This document shows, piece after piece, positions 63,131 to 64,000 of a stretch of DNA of 64,000 nt; the stretch's first letter is position 1, and the number at the start of each line of letters is the position of its first letter. The DNA comes from Rheinheimera sp. EpRS3 (GTDB lineage: Bacteria > Pseudomonadota > Gammaproteobacteria > Enterobacterales > Alteromonadaceae), in contig NZ_LNQS01000008.1 of NCBI RefSeq assembly GCF_001513785.1, positions 124,001-188,000 of the forward strand, given 5' to 3'. A program made the position numbers and the translations under genes. Below the pieces are notes generated by a model that was given only the letters and a program-made list of their open reading frames with translations, searched no databases and had not been told where the DNA came from.

Positions 63131-64000
63131 TCATCTCTCCCAGTAAGCCTCTTCCAGGCTATCTTCACGCTCCGGCAGGCCTTTGGACAGGCGCGGTGCG
63201 TTTTGCACCAGAATCTCGTAACTTACCCGGTTAGCATACTTACAAATTTGTGCGAATGATGAATACGCCAGATACGGCTGCTCATGTTTGCCGGATAACG
63301 GCTGCACCTGCTTGTGAAAATGATTCGCCGCCATATCATGCAAAATAGCCGACAGCGCACCATCACCGGCGCCGTTAGTGTTTTTAATCCGCTCCGGCCC
63401 GCCTAAATACGGGTCGATATGCGAATACACTTTTAGCGGCTTGTCACAGCTGGCATGTAGCATTGGCCGGCTAAACTCGTACTGGTTAAAATCGGCCAGG
63501 CTGGCCGATTTAATCGGATTACTGCTCTCACGTTTTACATTGTCATCGGTATGGCCACACAGGTATAAACCTTCCGGCCCGGCGGTAATCAGCACCATAT
63601 CAGTAAAGTCCAGTATGGCTTCGGCGGCTTTAAGTGGATCGGCAAAACCGGTTAAGGCTTCGGCTTCCAGTTCGTTCATTGCCAGCACGTTAACGTAATC
63701 TTTAATAGTACTGAGAATTTGCTCGCGGTTTTCTTCTACCAGATGCCGGGTGCCCAGGCTCATTACCACCGGTACATTATGCGCTTTAGCGTCCTGCAAG
63801 GCTTTAAACATCGCATGTTGAATCGGCTGATTTGTAGCACGCAGCGGGTAAGCACTAACTACAAAAGCCGCGCTACCTGCAATAATGTCAGTAGGAATAT
63901 ACTCCTGGCTTAACTCATCCATATCGCTGGGATCGATAACAAAGGTACGTTCGCCATCCGGCGTTATCATGGTAATACCCCGACCAATATCACCGGCCAC
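63131..64000 (-). CDS. gsk: Inosine/guanosine kinase, C-terminal part
   Basis: 289 codons are visible and the frame runs off the right end of the window. A PfkB-family nucleoside kinase that phosphorylates inosine and guanosine in purine salvage. TPDGERTFVIDPSDMDELSQ, VLAMNELEAEALTGFADPLK, ITAGPEGLYLCG and the anion-hole/catalytic motif KNTNGAGDGALSAILHDMAA (Asp of GAGD) are present. The C-terminal SYEILVQNAPRLSKGLPERE is characteristic of the bacterial Gsk branch. It faces the ldcA gene across repeat copy D. Confidence 0.9.
   Translation of the reverse strand: MAGDIGRGITMITPDGERTFVIDPSDMDELSQEYIPTDIIAGSAAFVVSAYPLRATNQPIQHAMFKALQDAKAHNVPVVMSLGTRHLVEENREQILSTIKDYVNVLAMNELEAEALTGFADPLKAAEAILDFTDMVLITAGPEGLYLCGHTDDNVKRESSNPIKSASLADFNQYEFSRPMLHASCDKPLKVYSHIDPYLGGPERIKNTNGAGDGALSAILHDMAANHFHKQVQPLSGKHEQPYLAYSSFAQICKYANRVSYEILVQNAPRLSKGLPEREDSLEEAYWER

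Overview
The window looks like a chromosome segment of a marine or freshwater gammaproteobacterium near Rheinheimera/Arsukibacterium (Alteromonadales/Chromatiaceae). Base composition is moderate. Gene order matches blocks conserved across gammaproteobacteria: glnD-dapD; yqcC-truC-yqcA; barA / rlmD-relA-mazG ... pyrG-eno; acpS-pdxJ-recO-era-rnc-lepB-lepA-rseC-rseB-rseA-rpoE / nadB; ygfX-sdhE / ygfZ; fldB / xerD-dsbC-recJ ... prfB-lysS; trmN6 / srmB. The genus is inferred from protein flavour and synteny, not from a marker gene. Both ends are cut: glnD on the left and the inosine/guanosine kinase gene on the right.

Layout. 1-9.7 kb: nitrogen sensing, lysine biosynthesis, a sulfate permease, a tRNA-modification operon, small conserved proteins, enolase and CTP synthase, and an HPF-like ribosome factor. 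9.7-17 kb: stringent response (RelA, MazG), RlmD and the BarA hybrid kinase. 17-28 kb: a long minus-strand run carrying translation GTPases, RNase III, signal peptidase and the sigma-E regulon core, with NadB divergent. 28-38.6 kb: SdhE/YgfX, YgfZ, a SlyD-like isomerase, an M23 peptidase overlapping a bactofilin, an M20 amidohydrolase, DbpA, ArfB, PrpE and a DUF5924 membrane protein. 38.8-43.6 kb: tRNA-Gly(CCC), a PadR/HAAS pair, an AI-2E family permease, a YqjD/YqjE-like cluster and a periplasmic ClpP-like protein. 49.5-64 kb: LysS, RF2 with its programmed frameshift, an orphan PAS/GAF kinase, RecJ, DsbC, XerD, FldB, YcaQ, TrmN6, SrmB, LdcA and the kinase gene.

The accessory part is 43.7-49.25 kb. 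It is an integron gene-cassette array without a visible integrase (a CALIN). All eight small cassette genes are on the minus strand, and most are followed by an attC site with a core of the GTTRRRY type. One attC is interrupted by an IS110-family element that behaves like the IS1111-attC group. It carries 13-bp subterminal inverted repeats, a DEDD/Ser transposase, and a 280-bp 3' non-coding segment that includes an attC-core-like string (GGCGTTAGG) inside a foldable region, a candidate seekRNA/bridge RNA. The cassette products are mainly small membrane or secreted proteins of unknown function, plus CbrC-family and DUF4279 proteins.

A second layer of non-coding structure is a family of dispersed intergenic repeats at about 9.05, 32.93, 34.56 and 62.97 kb. 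Each shows small hairpins with GGA in or at the loop. In the two full-length copies these are paired inside longer stems whose bases covary. They resemble CsrA/RsmA-binding hairpins, which is notable because BarA, the usual upstream kinase of the Csr/Rsm system, is in the same window.
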